A DNA stretch of 64,000 bases from an uncultured Treponema sp. (lineage in GTDB: Bacteria > Spirochaetota > Spirochaetia > Treponematales > Treponemataceae), in the NCBI RefSeq assembly GCF_946187725.1, contig NZ_CAMHSK010000010.1, positions 32,533 through 96,532 of the forward strand. Direction: 5' to 3'. Position numbers and translations under genes: made by a program. A model generated the notes under the pieces. It saw only the letters and a list, made by a program, of their open reading frames with translations. It did no database searches and was not told the DNA's origin. Of this stretch, positions 33,742 through 43,484 are shown in pieces (position 1 is the stretch's first letter; each line of letters opens with the position of its first letter).

Positions 33742-36700
33742 TTAGTAAACGATTGCCTCAAGTGAACCTGTATTTGCATCGAGAATTGGTTTTGCAGTCT
33801 TGTAGTATGAGTTGATTTCATCAGCTGAACGCGCGCTGTTTGAAATACGGATTTCATCGATGATTCCGCTTGAAGAAATGCTCAAATTGTTGTTGTTTGT
33901 ATTCAGTGTGTGTGTAAATCCGTCTTGATAAGAAACACACACACCGTCACAGTAAACTGCACTGTATGTGCTACCGTAGACATATGCCCAATAGTGCCAC
34001 TGGTCATCACCACGAATACGTGCATCGGCATAACAACGAGAGTTAGAGACACCATCGGTCGTTATATAAGAGTGCTGCATAATATGGTTGTACTCCGTCG
34101 CAGAATCGTAACGGTTATAAACTTCTAATGTAGATTCTTTAGCAAATACTATTCGGCTACTTCCTCGTGTCCAAAATTCAACGGTAAAGGCATTTGAAGA
34201 AATATCAAGTGGAACGCTACCGTTCAGACGAGAAGCAGAGCCCTCAAAACCGCCATTGGTGTGCGTGTATTCTGTAATTGCTGCCGTTCCAATATTCTCT
34301 GAGCCGTCGTTATCCAAATGCCACAGGTGCACAGTACCTGCATCTTTTATGAACTGACCTGTTGTGGTGTCGTAAGAAATATTTGCAACATCACTTTCGT
34401 TGAATGTACGGTTAATCGTGAATGAAATAGTTGTTTCGCCTGTGTTGCCAGCACTGTCTGTTGCTGTCATTGTGAGAGTATGTGTGCCAGCAGCCATATA
34501 TCCAAGCGGGAGAGTGTAACTATTAGAGAAATTTGTTCCCCAGTTGCTTCCTGACCAACTATTGATTTTGCCACCGTCAAGACTGAATGTGCCAGAAGTA
34601 ATATTACACAAATCAGTTGCAGAATATTTAACTTCCTGCTTTTTGGTGCCACTTCCAAATACAGCTCCGTCTTCAATTGAAAACGAACAAACTGGCGTGT
34701 CATACGGAATATTATGTACTACAGCGGAAGAAGCATTTCCTACACTGTCTTTTATCTGTACATAAATTGTTGCCGCCCCGTTTACGAGTTTTGATTTATT
34801 TACCGTAAATGTTGTGTTTGTGCTGTAGCTTTGCCAAGCTGCTTTTTTGAGTTCTTCATAACTCTGGGCAAGTCGCATTTGTGTTATTGGATTTTCGTAA
34901 TACTGAGGAGTAAGCTCAATATTCAAATGTGTGTCCGTGCTTTCTGGATAGTATCCTGAATCAGAACCAAAGTCGTAACCGTTCACCGCATAATCAAATG
35001 CAACAAAGCCTGTCTCTGAATAGCCGCAGTTTTCAAACGGCTCTGTTGCCCATTTAGAGTAATCGATGCGGGAAAGCTTAAAGTCATCGTAGTAATCTGA
35101 GAAGAACGAGATGTTTGCTAAACTGCCTTTGTTATTCAATTCATCGGTCTGTGCTGCATCCCAGTAGTTGTGAGTGAAGTTATATGTATAATTTGACACA
35201 TATTCACCATGTGCTGTAATTATTGGACTATTGCAATCAACAAAATTATTATCGCTGAAGGTCGCTAAAAATTCAGATGCTTTGCAATCAATTCTTATTG
35301 AAGAATTTGTAAACACATTATATGCAAAAGTGTTACCAAAATCCCAACCATAGAAAGTTGCTATATCAATTGCAGTATCTTCAAAAGTATTATTACGTAC
35401 TTCAAAATTTATTCCATACCATTTGTAAAAATGAGCGTATTGTTTTATCAAATTATTAATTATGAATAATTTTTGTATACCACTATCAGAATTCGTAACA
35501 ACAGTTATTCCATTTTCAAAAAGATTATTTATCAACACTGTAGAATAACCTATGCTAATAGCTGTCGTACAGTCATGGAAATGGCACTTGTTGATATACG
35601 CTCCCGCCTTAATTGTAAGCGGAGTGTTTGCATATTCAAATTCACAGTATTCCATAATATTACCAGAGACATAGTTGTACGTATTTTCCGTGCTCACAGA
35701 ACCACCGTTAATAGCAATTCCGTTCCAGTAAACAGTCGTTCCTTCAGTTTTGGTGACTTCATGCTCTCCCCACTGATAATTCCCATCGGAATCCTGATAT
35801 TCGCCCCACTCTGTAGTAGTATAGGTATGCTCTTGGTTTACGCAATCGGAAGTGAATAAAATCTTCTTTTCTGCCGTACCGCGTGCCTCGATGCTTCCGC
35901 TTACGCTGATTGAATATGGCGCAGCAAACCTTATCTCAACGCCCGGATCAATTACGAGTGTCTGTCCTTCGCTAACCAAACAATCTGCCTCAACAAGATA
36001 CGGACTGTTTTCTTCGGTCAAGTGCAGCTTGTCGCCTGTGAGAACGCCACTCAATGAAGTTACAAGGTCGGTAATCGTAATCGCCTTTTCCGCGGTTTCT
36101 GAGACATTTCCGCTCTTATCTTTGAGCGTTATATAAAGTCTGTATGTGCCATTTCCTACATATTGGTCTGGAAGTTCTTCCAAATCAAAATCAAATCCAA
36201 TCTGGTAATTCTGCCAATTGTAGCTTGAAGGATACAGTGCGCTTGTAATGCCGTCGGCGGTGCGCGTAATCTGCACGCTCATTTTTTCGATGCCGCTACC
36301 CTTTTCAACAAGGCTTAAATCGATGTGAAGTTTTGTATTGTTTGCATAATTTGCCCCGCTGTTAATCGTAACCGGCGAGTTTCCCCATGCTGGAGCCGTC
36401 GTATCAGTAAGAACATACTCGCGGTTCGTGCCAATCGTACGCTCTTCAAGAGGTTCAAAGTCGTCAATAGTAAGGCTCTGGCTGTTCCATCCTTCTTTGC
36501 TGAATGTAACCGTATGGTTTCCGCTTGCGAGGATGTTCGTAGCCTCAAATGCACCGTCGCTTGTTGTGCGAACCACAATATCATCCTTGTCTTTTGTTGT
36601 TACCGTGACTGAAATGTTTGCGTTGTCACTCATTCCATCGAGGAAGACATAGCCTTTTAAGGTTGCAGAATCAGGAATCATTTCAAGGCTGCCCAAGTCT

Positions 36701-39492
36701 ATGTAATCGCTTGCAACTACCTGAACCTCACTTGTAACATCCGGGACATTTGTCTTGCTGAAACGCACAGTCTGATAGCCGAGAGGGATATGGTCGAGCT
36801 GCCAGTTTCCTTCTTTATTAGTTGTTGCACTGTATGTTTTGTCATCCAGTCCATCCACCGTTACCTTAATGCCGCTTGCATCATCAGTTCCGGCGAGTGT
36901 TGTAATGCCCTTCAAAGTGTTGGCAGTTGCCTTCATTTCCACAGTGAGGACACCATAAGTGCTGTCCGTCAAAACAGGAATTGTCTCAGCTTTTGCCGTG
37001 AGCTGGAAATCTTCTCTTTCAAAACGAACTCCGCCCGGATAGTTTCCGCTTGGAACAGTAAATTCGTAAGCACCATTTGACTCTGTGATGTAAGTGTAAT
37101 CTGTTCCGACTACAGAAACCGTAATGCCGGAATGGTCAACACAGCCTTCAAGATTGACGATTCCACTGATTTTTCCAGTTGCTTTCTTGAGCTCAACATC
37201 ATCAAGTTTAAGAGAAGAGTCATTGCTAAGAGAAACAGAAGAACTTGTATACGACCGATAACTTTCATAAGAATAAGAAAGAATGTATTCTCCAGGAGTC
37301 ATACCGCTTAAAGCGTAAACACCATATTTGTTTGAAAGTGCACTGTAAATTTCTGTTGTGCTAGTAGTCTTTGTAGCCGTAATGCGTACGCCAGAAAAGT
37401 CTGTTCGACCTTCAAGAGTAACCGTTCCGTACAAAGCCCGGAGACTTATTGAAAGAAGCATATCAGACGGAGTAGAAGTAATTCCGCTTGAAACGGCAAA
37501 TGGGTCAGAAATGCCAGTGTTATAACCGCTCTTTGTTGCCTGAACACGATATGTTCCCGGCGTGATTCCAGCAATCGCATAGTGACCATTTGTATCTGTG
37601 ACTGTGTTGTAGGAAACCGTATTGTCATTTTCGTTTGTAACGAGAATAGAAATTCCCTCATTTGTTTCAGCTGATTCTAGCCTAACAGTACCACTCACCG
37701 AGCCAGCACTAGACTTTAAGGCAACACTTTCTGCAACAGCAATACTCTTTGCACCAACTTCTACAGTGAGCGAACTGTTAGTAATAAAACCACTTCTTGA
37801 GAAAGTAAGAAGATAGCTTCCTGCATCCAGATCTGAAAATATGTACACGCCTTCAACATTTGTCGTAGTTGATTTCGTTTTTTTAGAATCTGTAGTACTC
37901 TGCAAAATAACATTTGTTCCTTCAAAACCAGTGCTGATGCCTTCAAGTACGCATGTACCTGTCAGAGAATATGTTGTTTCTTCAGAAATCATAAAATCTG
38001 CAAGTTCGATTTTTTCACCAATACTGACATGAACATTTGCCTGACTTACACTCTTGTATCCAGGATAAACCGCTGTAACAGTGTACAAGCCGGGTGCAAC
38101 AGAATCAAAAGTGAAGGAGCCGTTTGTATTAGAAAGAGCATAGTATGTTCTTGCCGCTTCTGTATCATCAGCATTTCGCTCTGCAATTATGCTTATGCCC
38201 GCCAGAGGTGATTTTGCAACGAATGCTTTACCCGAAATCGAACCGCCGTCTTCTTTGAGCACAATTCTTGATACAGTCGTAATTTTTGCCCCCGAAACAA
38301 GAATGTCGTTCACAGTCTGGTCTACATAGCCGTCCTTGTGGAATTCAACGCTGTAAGTTCCAGGCACAACATCATTTATAAGCCAGCTTCCTGTGGCCGA
38401 TGTTGCTGCAGTATATGAATGTGCATTTGACGCATCTGTCAGCACTACATCAATTCCAGTGAAACCGCTTGTCCTGTCGCCCAGAAGCACCGTGCCCTTC
38501 ACCGTTCCTTTTGCATAAATCACTTCAAACGGAGTCTCAATGTCTGTTACAGGAATTTCATCGCCCACACTTGAAAGAAGAATGTTCTCCTGCTCAGAGA
38601 ATGTGTAGCCCGCATACATCGCACGGATTGTATACATACCCTGTGGAACGGTTGTCATGCTGAATGAACCGTCTTTTGCCGTAAATGCAGAATAAGAAGT
38701 TCCCGGAATGAACACGGTGATTCCCGCATGGTCAGTTTCTTCCGTGCCGTCCTCGCCGATTTTTTTTGCAACACCAGTAATCGTACCAGTTTGTTTTAGA
38801 GGAACTTCACCCAAATCCGCACCATTTCCTTCTTCTGGTTTTACATTCGCATGAGCAGAAACAACCGGCTTGCCATTTTCATCACGCTGAACAGAACGCG
38901 CTTCAATCGCAACGCCAGGTTCTTTATTTGAAAAATAGAAAGAATATGATTTTGCCGTATCAAGACCATCTATATAGAAGGATTCACCAATTTTTCCATG
39001 CTTTACCACACCAGGCAAATCACTGGAATAGATGTAGATTTCACTTGAAGCAAGCTCTGCCTTTACATCGTCACTCAAGTTTGATGCAAGAGTTATAGAG
39101 CCTTTAATTACACCCAGCTGACTTGCAGATTTTCCTGCATTAAGATTGAAAACAGCTGTAACGATTGAACTTGTTTTTCCATCTGAATAAGCGATTGCCT
39201 TAACTGTCTTTGAACCAAGGATTGTAAACGGAGCAGAATAGCGGCTCGAAGTGTCTGACGGATCTGTGCCGTCTGTTGTATAATAGATTTCAGAATTTTT
39301 GTTTTCGCAACTCAATGTTATGAGTTTGTAACCTTCAGAATAATCACCTGCACTCGGACTTATGACAGGCACTTCTAATTTTGCTGAACTGGAAGAGTTT
39401 GAGTTTTCATCATTACCCTCCCCTGTACTACACGCAATAATAGTGATTAGTGCTATTAATGCAAAAAAAATGCCTTGGAAATTTTTTTTCAT
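33742..39492 (-). CDS. Giant surface lipoprotein: CHB_HEX-like domain, nine CarboxypepD_reg-like repeats, beta-helix, LamG-like
   Basis: A 1,916-residue lipoprotein (lipobox ITIIAC, Cys21). Order of parts: a chitobiase-C-terminal-like domain (about 40-115, with IYYTTDGTDPSD); nine carboxypeptidase-regulatory-like beta-sandwich repeats of about 85 residues from about 235 to 1010, each with a G.(I/V).G.V start and a G.Y.(V/L) core such as VVPGTYSVEFHKDGY; an Ig-like segment (about 1020-1140); a beta-helix beginning SGVLTGDKLHLTEENSPYLV; more Ig-like sequence; and a C-terminal LamG-like domain with FTVEFWTRGSSR and DEIRISNSARSADEI. The beta-helix-to-end part is a diverged copy of the next gene. 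Strong promoter; AGGAG ten bases before the ATG. Probably extends outward on a stalk of repeats; the ligand is unknown. Confidence 0.86.
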   Translation of the reverse strand: MKKNFQGIFFALIALITIIACSTGEGNDENSNSSSSAKLEVPVISPSAGDYSEGYKLITLSCENKNSEIYYTTDGTDPSDTSSRYSAPFTILGSKTVKAIAYSDGKTSSIVTAVFNLNAGKSASQLGVIKGSITLASNLSDDVKAELASSEIYIYSSDLPGVVKHGKIGESFYIDGLDTAKSYSFYFSNKEPGVAIEARSVQRDENGKPVVSAHANVKPEEGNGADLGEVPLKQTGTITGVAKKIGEDGTEETDHAGITVFIPGTSYSAFTAKDGSFSMTTVPQGMYTIRAMYAGYTFSEQENILLSSVGDEIPVTDIETPFEVIYAKGTVKGTVLLGDRTSGFTGIDVVLTDASNAHSYTAATSATGSWLINDVVPGTYSVEFHKDGYVDQTVNDILVSGAKITTVSRIVLKEDGGSISGKAFVAKSPLAGISIIAERNADDTEAARTYYALSNTNGSFTFDSVAPGLYTVTAVYPGYKSVSQANVHVSIGEKIELADFMISEETTYSLTGTCVLEGISTGFEGTNVILQSTTDSKKTKSTTTNVEGVYIFSDLDAGSYLLTFSRSGFITNSSLTVEVGAKSIAVAESVALKSSAGSVSGTVRLESAETNEGISILVTNENDNTVSYNTVTDTNGHYAIAGITPGTYRVQATKSGYNTGISDPFAVSSGITSTPSDMLLSISLRALYGTVTLEGRTDFSGVRITATKTTSTTEIYSALSNKYGVYALSGMTPGEYILSYSYESYRSYTSSSVSLSNDSSLKLDDVELKKATGKISGIVNLEGCVDHSGITVSVVGTDYTYITESNGAYEFTVPSGNYPGGVRFEREDFQLTAKAETIPVLTDSTYGVLTVEMKATANTLKGITTLAGTDDASGIKVTVDGLDDKTYSATTNKEGNWQLDHIPLGYQTVRFSKTNVPDVTSEVQVVASDYIDLGSLEMIPDSATLKGYVFLDGMSDNANISVTVTTKDKDDIVVRTTSDGAFEATNILASGNHTVTFSKEGWNSQSLTIDDFEPLEERTIGTNREYVLTDTTAPAWGNSPVTINSGANYANNTKLHIDLSLVEKGSGIEKMSVQITRTADGITSALYPSSYNWQNYQIGFDFDLEELPDQYVGNGTYRLYITLKDKSGNVSETAEKAITITDLVTSLSGVLTGDKLHLTEENSPYLVEADCLVSEGQTLVIDPGVEIRFAAPYSISVSGSIEARGTAEKKILFTSDCVNQEHTYTTTEWGEYQDSDGNYQWGEHEVTKTEGTTVYWNGIAINGGSVSTENTYNYVSGNIMEYCEFEYANTPLTIKAGAYINKCHFHDCTTAISIGYSTVLINNLFENGITVVTNSDSGIQKLFIINNLIKQYAHFYKWYGINFEVRNNTFEDTAIDIATFYGWDFGNTFAYNVFTNSSIRIDCKASEFLATFSDNNFVDCNSPIITAHGEYVSNYTYNFTHNYWDAAQTDELNNKGSLANISFFSDYYDDFKLSRIDYSKWATEPFENCGYSETGFVAFDYAVNGYDFGSDSGYYPESTDTHLNIELTPQYYENPITQMRLAQSYEELKKAAWQSYSTNTTFTVNKSKLVNGAATIYVQIKDSVGNASSAVVHNIPYDTPVCSFSIEDGAVFGSGTKKQEVKYSATDLCNITSGTFSLDGGKINSWSGSNWGTNFSNSYTLPLGYMAAGTHTLTMTATDSAGNTGETTISFTINRTFNESDVANISYDTTTGQFIKDAGTVHLWHLDNDGSENIGTAAITEYTHTNGGFEGSASRLNGSVPLDISSNAFTVEFWTRGSSRIVFAKESTLEVYNRYDSATEYNHIMQHSYITTDGVSNSRCYADARIRGDDQWHYWAYVYGSTYSAVYCDGVCVSYQDGFTHTLNTNNNNLSISSSGIIDEIRISNSARSADEINSYYKTAKPILDANTGSLEAIVY

Positions 39493-39517
39493 AAAGCTAT
39501 TCTCCTATTCACAAATC

Positions 39518-39546
39518 AATATAAGAGCGAAAATCAGAAAAATCAA
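39518..39546 (-). promoter_or_regulatory. Promoter of the giant lipoprotein pair
   Basis: On the minus strand TTGATT (39541-39546) and TATATT (39518-39523) are 17 bases apart, with transcription predicted to start about 20 bases before the 39492 ATG. Confidence 0.6.
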
Positions 39547-39597
39547 GTTTTTCACTATTTCTTCATATCAACTCCCCTTCCCCCAATAAAAAAACAA

Positions 39598-39626
39598 TTG
39601 AAAAAATCTTAACTTGTGCTTATAAT
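39598..39626 (+). promoter_or_regulatory. Strong promoter of the DUF3015 gene
   Basis: TTGAAA (39598-39603), 17 bases, TATAAT (39621-39626), then a leader of about 25 bases with AAGGAG (39646-39651) at ideal distance from the ATG. This is the closest match to a full consensus promoter plus ribosome binding site in the window. Confidence 0.7.
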
Positions 39627-39657
39627 TTAAAAATCTTATTTCAATAAGGAGTAAATA

Positions 39658-40098
39658 ATGAAAAAGCAGATTATCGCTTGTGCTCTCGGACTTGGAATGG
39701 CATTCGGAGCTTTCGCTTCTAAGAATGTCGGACCTGGTATTGGTGGTATGCTTTGTGGCAACTTGAACGGTCTTTTCTGGGATGTTCTTGGTATTTCTAT
39801 CAACGACACATTCTGGCCAGTTAAATTTGGTGCCGTAACTTTCGGAACTTCTGGTGCTTCTCAGCCATCACGCCTCGTCTATGAACCAACAGAAAAATTC
39901 ATCGAAGAGAACATGGATTTCGTCGCTACAGACATTGCTATGGGTAACGGTGAATATCTCGACACAATCGCAGTAATGCTTGAAGTTCAGGATGTTGATT
40001 CATTCAAAGCAAAAGCTCAGGCAAACTTCGATGTGATTTTCCCAAATGCAGAAGTTTCTGCAGCAGAAGTTACACAGAACATCGTTGCACTTCTCTAA
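39658..40098 (+). CDS. DUF3015 family secreted protein
   Basis: A 146-residue exported protein with a clear signal peptide (KKQIIACALGLGMAFGAFA|SKN). The mature part matches what I know of DUF3015: a glycine-rich start (GPGIGGMLCG), VTFGTSGASQPSR, and a conserved end FIEENMDFVATDIAMGNGEYLDTIAVML ... FPNAEVSAAEVTQNIV. The function of the family is unknown; it is found in Gram-negative envelopes, often next to a DUF4105 gene, as here. A near-consensus promoter and ideal ribosome binding site suggest high expression. Its stop codon is followed after one base by the DUF4105 start. Confidence 0.85.
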   Translation: MKKQIIACALGLGMAFGAFASKNVGPGIGGMLCGNLNGLFWDVLGISINDTFWPVKFGAVTFGTSGASQPSRLVYEPTEKFIEENMDFVATDIAMGNGEYLDTIAVMLEVQDVDSFKAKAQANFDVIFPNAEVSAAEVTQNIVALL

Positions 40099-40099
40099 A

Positions 40100-42061
40100 A
40101 TGATTTCCATAAAATGGAAGAACAGGCGGATTATTCTTTTCTGCCTGTTTTTTTTTCTATCTTCATTCTCGTTTTCTCAAAATCTCGATTTTACCGATGA
40201 ATATAATGCCAGAACGGAGCAACTTGTTGAAAAAGCCCGTAAAATCAATCTTCATAATGAAAAGACCTGGCACATTCTCCTTCAATATCAAAAATCTTTT
40301 TCAGGTTATAAAAGCATAATCTTACCAAAATCATTTTTTATTGCCGAAAATGGCAGGTTCGACCCGGAAGCAGAACTTATCGCGGACATCCGTGCTTTCA
40401 GGAATGCCGAACGGGTTGCAGAATTCCCCGCACGCTGGAAGTGGATTCGTAATCATCTTGCCGAAAATGAATCTGATTTCCCTGAATCTTATGACAGTGA
40501 ATTTCTGGCAATCAAAGCGGAAGCAAATCCAACTTCTGTTCATGTAGTTTATCCTGCCGGTTTCATGCAAAATCCGGCATCAATGTTCGGTCACACTTTC
40601 ATTCTCTTTGGAAATGACAAAAAAAGCCGCCTCATGGGGCACACTTTAACTTACAGTGCAAGAAACACCGAAAATCCCGGCCTCATTTTTGCACTCAAAG
40701 GACTTTTCGGCATTTATCGTAGCGAATATGTAATCAACTCTTATTCAGAGCAGATTTTAAAATACAGCAACATGGACAAACGCGACATCTGGGAATACAA
40801 ACTCAAAATCGATGAAGATGGAATCGACACGCTGCTTCGATGTGCAATCGAGCTTTCCGCATCCTATTCACGCTATCTCTATATTTCACGCAACTGTACC
40901 ACTGGTCTGATGATGCTGCTTGAAAATGCCTTCCCGAACGAGAATCTTACAAAAAAACTTGGCACGATGGCAGAACCTGTTGAAGCGCTCAAAATTCTTT
41001 GGGAAAAGGAACTGATTTCAGAACCTGTTTTCCGTCCGTCAATCCACACCGAAATTCTTTCAGAACGGCGGGAACTCAAAGATCAGGCAAAAAAGGCCGT
41101 CCTGCGATACTGTAAGGGCAAAATCAGTATTGAAGAGCTTCTTTCTGCATGTTCTGACGATAAAGAAAAAGCAGTCGCATTAAAGCTTGCCACGGACTAT
41201 ATGAAGTATCAGCTTTCAAGCGGCAAAATGACTCAGGCTGATTACAGAAAAAGAATGATGCCCGCTTTCAGTGCAATGAGCAAGCTGAAATTTGACCTGC
41301 CTGCAATCTCAAGCAATGATTATCCGCACGAAAGCCATGATTCCCATAAAATCGCAGTTTCGGGCGGATTCGATCAAGATAAAAAAGAAGCGTTTTCTTC
41401 TATTAAATTGCGGCTCGTAAACCATGATTTGATTGATGAAGAAAAAGGATTAAATAAAAATACACAGCTTGATTTTCTTACGGCAACCATTTCAGTTTAT
41501 CCAACGCGGGAAGGGCTCAAAAAAATCAGCGTGGACAAGGTTCTTTTTTCGGACATTCTTTCGCTCCCGGTTTCAGACGCATGGTTTATTAACAAGGCCT
41601 TTGAACTTGTTTCGGGCATGGAACGCTCAAAATGCTCAGAAGATTCTGATTCGCTTGCTTTCAGATTTAAGGTGTTCAGCGGAATCAGCACGAAAATTTT
41701 TGATTCAAATCAGGTTTATTTGCTTGCCGGTTTAGATTTTTACGCACACCCTGATTACGACATGAAAATCGACCCTCTTCCAGGTGCAGAAGTTGGGCTC
41801 ATCACTACAGCAGGCCGCTGGAAACAGAATATTTTCGCACTTGCAGAGCAGGGAATCTTCAAAAATGACGGCACAAAAGGCCGTGATGCTTTTATCAGCA
41901 CAGAAGAGCTAAAATCACGCGACAGGCTCAGGCTTTCACTTTCAGCAGAAGAACGACTCACTCTCACACGAAACACCGCACTTTCAGCAAAATGGACTTT
42001 CTCAGGCGACTACAAATCTTTCGCACATAAAGGCGAAATTTGCGCGCACATAAATTTCTGA
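40100..42061 (+). CDS. DUF4105 (Lnb N-terminal-like) envelope protein with C-terminal barrel-like region
   Basis: A 653-residue exported protein: signal peptide (about 1-28, LFCLFFFLSSFSFSQ), then a DUF4105 domain at about 125-295 with SMFGHTFILFG (His) and ISRNCTTGLMMLLE (Cys), plus GLFGIYRSEY and RDIWEYKL typical of the family. A Cys/His pair fits an NlpC/P60-like papain fold; part of this family has been connected with lipoprotein N-acylation (Lnb) in Bacteroidota, which I recall but cannot check. From about 420 to the end amphipathic strands ending in AHINF suggest an outer-membrane barrel. The start at 40100 is chosen over an in-frame upstream codon at 40046 because that one overlaps the DUF3015 gene and would bury the signal peptide. 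It is coupled to the DUF3015 gene. Confidence 0.82.
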   Translation: MISIKWKNRRIILFCLFFFLSSFSFSQNLDFTDEYNARTEQLVEKARKINLHNEKTWHILLQYQKSFSGYKSIILPKSFFIAENGRFDPEAELIADIRAFRNAERVAEFPARWKWIRNHLAENESDFPESYDSEFLAIKAEANPTSVHVVYPAGFMQNPASMFGHTFILFGNDKKSRLMGHTLTYSARNTENPGLIFALKGLFGIYRSEYVINSYSEQILKYSNMDKRDIWEYKLKIDEDGIDTLLRCAIELSASYSRYLYISRNCTTGLMMLLENAFPNENLTKKLGTMAEPVEALKILWEKELISEPVFRPSIHTEILSERRELKDQAKKAVLRYCKGKISIEELLSACSDDKEKAVALKLATDYMKYQLSSGKMTQADYRKRMMPAFSAMSKLKFDLPAISSNDYPHESHDSHKIAVSGGFDQDKKEAFSSIKLRLVNHDLIDEEKGLNKNTQLDFLTATISVYPTREGLKKISVDKVLFSDILSLPVSDAWFINKAFELVSGMERSKCSEDSDSLAFRFKVFSGISTKIFDSNQVYLLAGLDFYAHPDYDMKIDPLPGAEVGLITTAGRWKQNIFALAEQGIFKNDGTKGRDAFISTEELKSRDRLRLSLSAEERLTLTRNTALSAKWTFSGDYKSFAHKGEICAHINF

Positions 42062-42081
42062 TCCGCCTTTCTGATTTTCCA

Positions 42082-42110
42082 TTTTCATAAAATATGTTTT
42101 GTGTTAGAAT
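42082..42110 (+). promoter_or_regulatory. pyrB promoter with leaderless geometry
   Basis: TTTTCA, a 17-base spacer and TAGAAT (42105-42110, extended by TGT before it) are followed by only six bases (CGTGTC) before the pyrB ATG. No Shine-Dalgarno site is present. Transcription is predicted to start at or next to the A of the ATG. Confidence 0.5.
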
Positions 42111-42116
42111 CGTGTC

Positions 42117-43037
42117 ATGCTAAAAGGAAGAAATTTAATAAAACCAAATGACCTTTCTATTTCAGAAATTGACGAAATCTGCTCACTCGCAGAGCAAATT
42201 ATTGTTGATCCTTCTTCTTTCAATGATGTGTGTCGTGGGAAAATTCTCGCGACACTTTTTTTTGAGCCAAGCACAAGAACAAGGCTTTCTTTTGAGGCGG
42301 CAATGCTCCACTTGGGCGGTGCAGTCGAAGGCTTTTCTGACGCGGCAAATTCTTCCACGGCAAAAGGTGAATCGCTTTCAGACACAATCCGCACAGTCTC
42401 ATCTTATGTTGATGTAATTGCAATGCGAAGCCCCAAGGAAGGTGCGGCACTTTTGGGCAGCCAGTACTCAAACTGCCCGATTATCAATGCAGGCGACGGC
42501 GGTCACTATCACCCAACGCAAACCCTCACTGACATGCTTACGATTCGTGCTTTACAGGGCGGATTTGAAGGCCACACAATCGGATTTTGCGGCGACCTCA
42601 AATTCGGCCGAACAGTTCACTCTCTGGCCGAGGCAATGAGCCGCTACAAGAACAACAAATTCATTTTCATCAGCCCGAATGAACTTCAAGTACCGGAATA
42701 TGTAAATCAGGAACTTGATGCAGCAGGAATCAAATACACCACGGCAGAACGGCTTGAGTCCGTAATCGGTGACTTGGACATTCTCTACATGACCCGTGTT
42801 CAAAAAGAGCGCTTCTTCAACGAACAGGATTATATCCGACTCAAAGACAGCTACATTCTCGACAAGCAGAAAATGTCGCTCGCACGCAAAAATATGATTG
42901 TCCTGCATCCGCTTCCACGCGTAAATGAAATCAATCCTGAAGTCGATGATGATCCAAGAGCAGCTTACTTTAAGCAGGTAAAATATGGAATGTTCGTGCG
43001 AATGGCTTTAATCGCAAAACTGGTGGGGGTACTCTAA
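42117..43037 (+). CDS. pyrB: Aspartate carbamoyltransferase, catalytic chain
   Basis: Makes N-carbamoyl-aspartate from carbamoyl phosphate and aspartate, the committed step of pyrimidine synthesis. The 306-residue chain carries the carbamoyl-phosphate site [27 protein letters not shown] and the aspartate-side HPLPRVNEI. It is followed one base later by the regulatory chain, so the enzyme is of the allosteric E. coli-type class (catalytic plus regulatory chains). It is the first gene of pyrB-pyrI-pyrC. There is no visible uridine-responsive attenuator or PyrR-like leader: the -10 box stands six bases from the start codon, leaving no room for one. Confidence 0.97.
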   Translation: MLKGRNLIKPNDLSISEIDEICSLAEQIIVDPSSFNDVCRGKILATLFFEPSTRTRLSFEAAMLHLGGAVEGFSDAANSSTAKGESLSDTIRTVSSYVDVIAMRSPKEGAALLGSQYSNCPIINAGDGGHYHPTQTLTDMLTIRALQGGFEGHTIGFCGDLKFGRTVHSLAEAMSRYKNNKFIFISPNELQVPEYVNQELDAAGIKYTTAERLESVIGDLDILYMTRVQKERFFNEQDYIRLKDSYILDKQKMSLARKNMIVLHPLPRVNEINPEVDDDPRAAYFKQVKYGMFVRMALIAKLVGVL

Positions 43038-43038
43038 A

Positions 43039-43473
43039 ATGCTGAATATCGATACAATCAAAAACGGTCTGGTAATTGACCATATCAAGGCAGGTTCCGG
43101 CCCGCAGATTTTCCATTTTTTGGGCTTGGACAAGGCAAATTTTTCCTGTGCACTGATTATGAATGTTCCTTCCAAAAAAACAGGCAAAAAAGACATCATA
43201 AAAATCGACAACATCATCAACATTGACTACTCAGTTCTGGGCTTCATCGATCCGAACATTTCAATTGCAGTAATCAAAGACGAAAAAATCGTACGAAAGA
43301 TTAAAATGGAACTTCCTGAGCGCGTTGAAAATGTAATTCACTGTAAAAACCCGCGCTGCATTACTGTAACAGAAAAATATATCCGTCCTGTATTCAGGCT
43401 GACTAATAAAGAAAAATCGCAGTACGCATGCGAATACTGTGATGCCCTGTACTCGGCGGGTTCTATTGATTAA
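43039..43473 (+). CDS. pyrI: Aspartate carbamoyltransferase, regulatory chain
   Basis: Binds nucleotide effectors (CTP/ATP) and the catalytic trimers. The 144-residue chain has the allosteric N-terminal domain and a C-terminal zinc site with four cysteines at 102, 107, 131 and 134 (HCKNPRC ... ACEYCD), at the standard spacing. It starts one base after the pyrB stop, with the GGGG run at the end of pyrB as a plausible ribosome binding site. Compared with E. coli PyrI the N-terminus is short by a few residues ([16 protein letters not shown]), within the family range. Confidence 0.96.
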   Translation: MLNIDTIKNGLVIDHIKAGSGPQIFHFLGLDKANFSCALIMNVPSKKTGKKDIIKIDNIINIDYSVLGFIDPNISIAVIKDEKIVRKIKMELPERVENVIHCKNPRCITVTEKYIRPVFRLTNKEKSQYACEYCDALYSAGSID

Positions 43474-43484
43474 CAGGAGATTTT

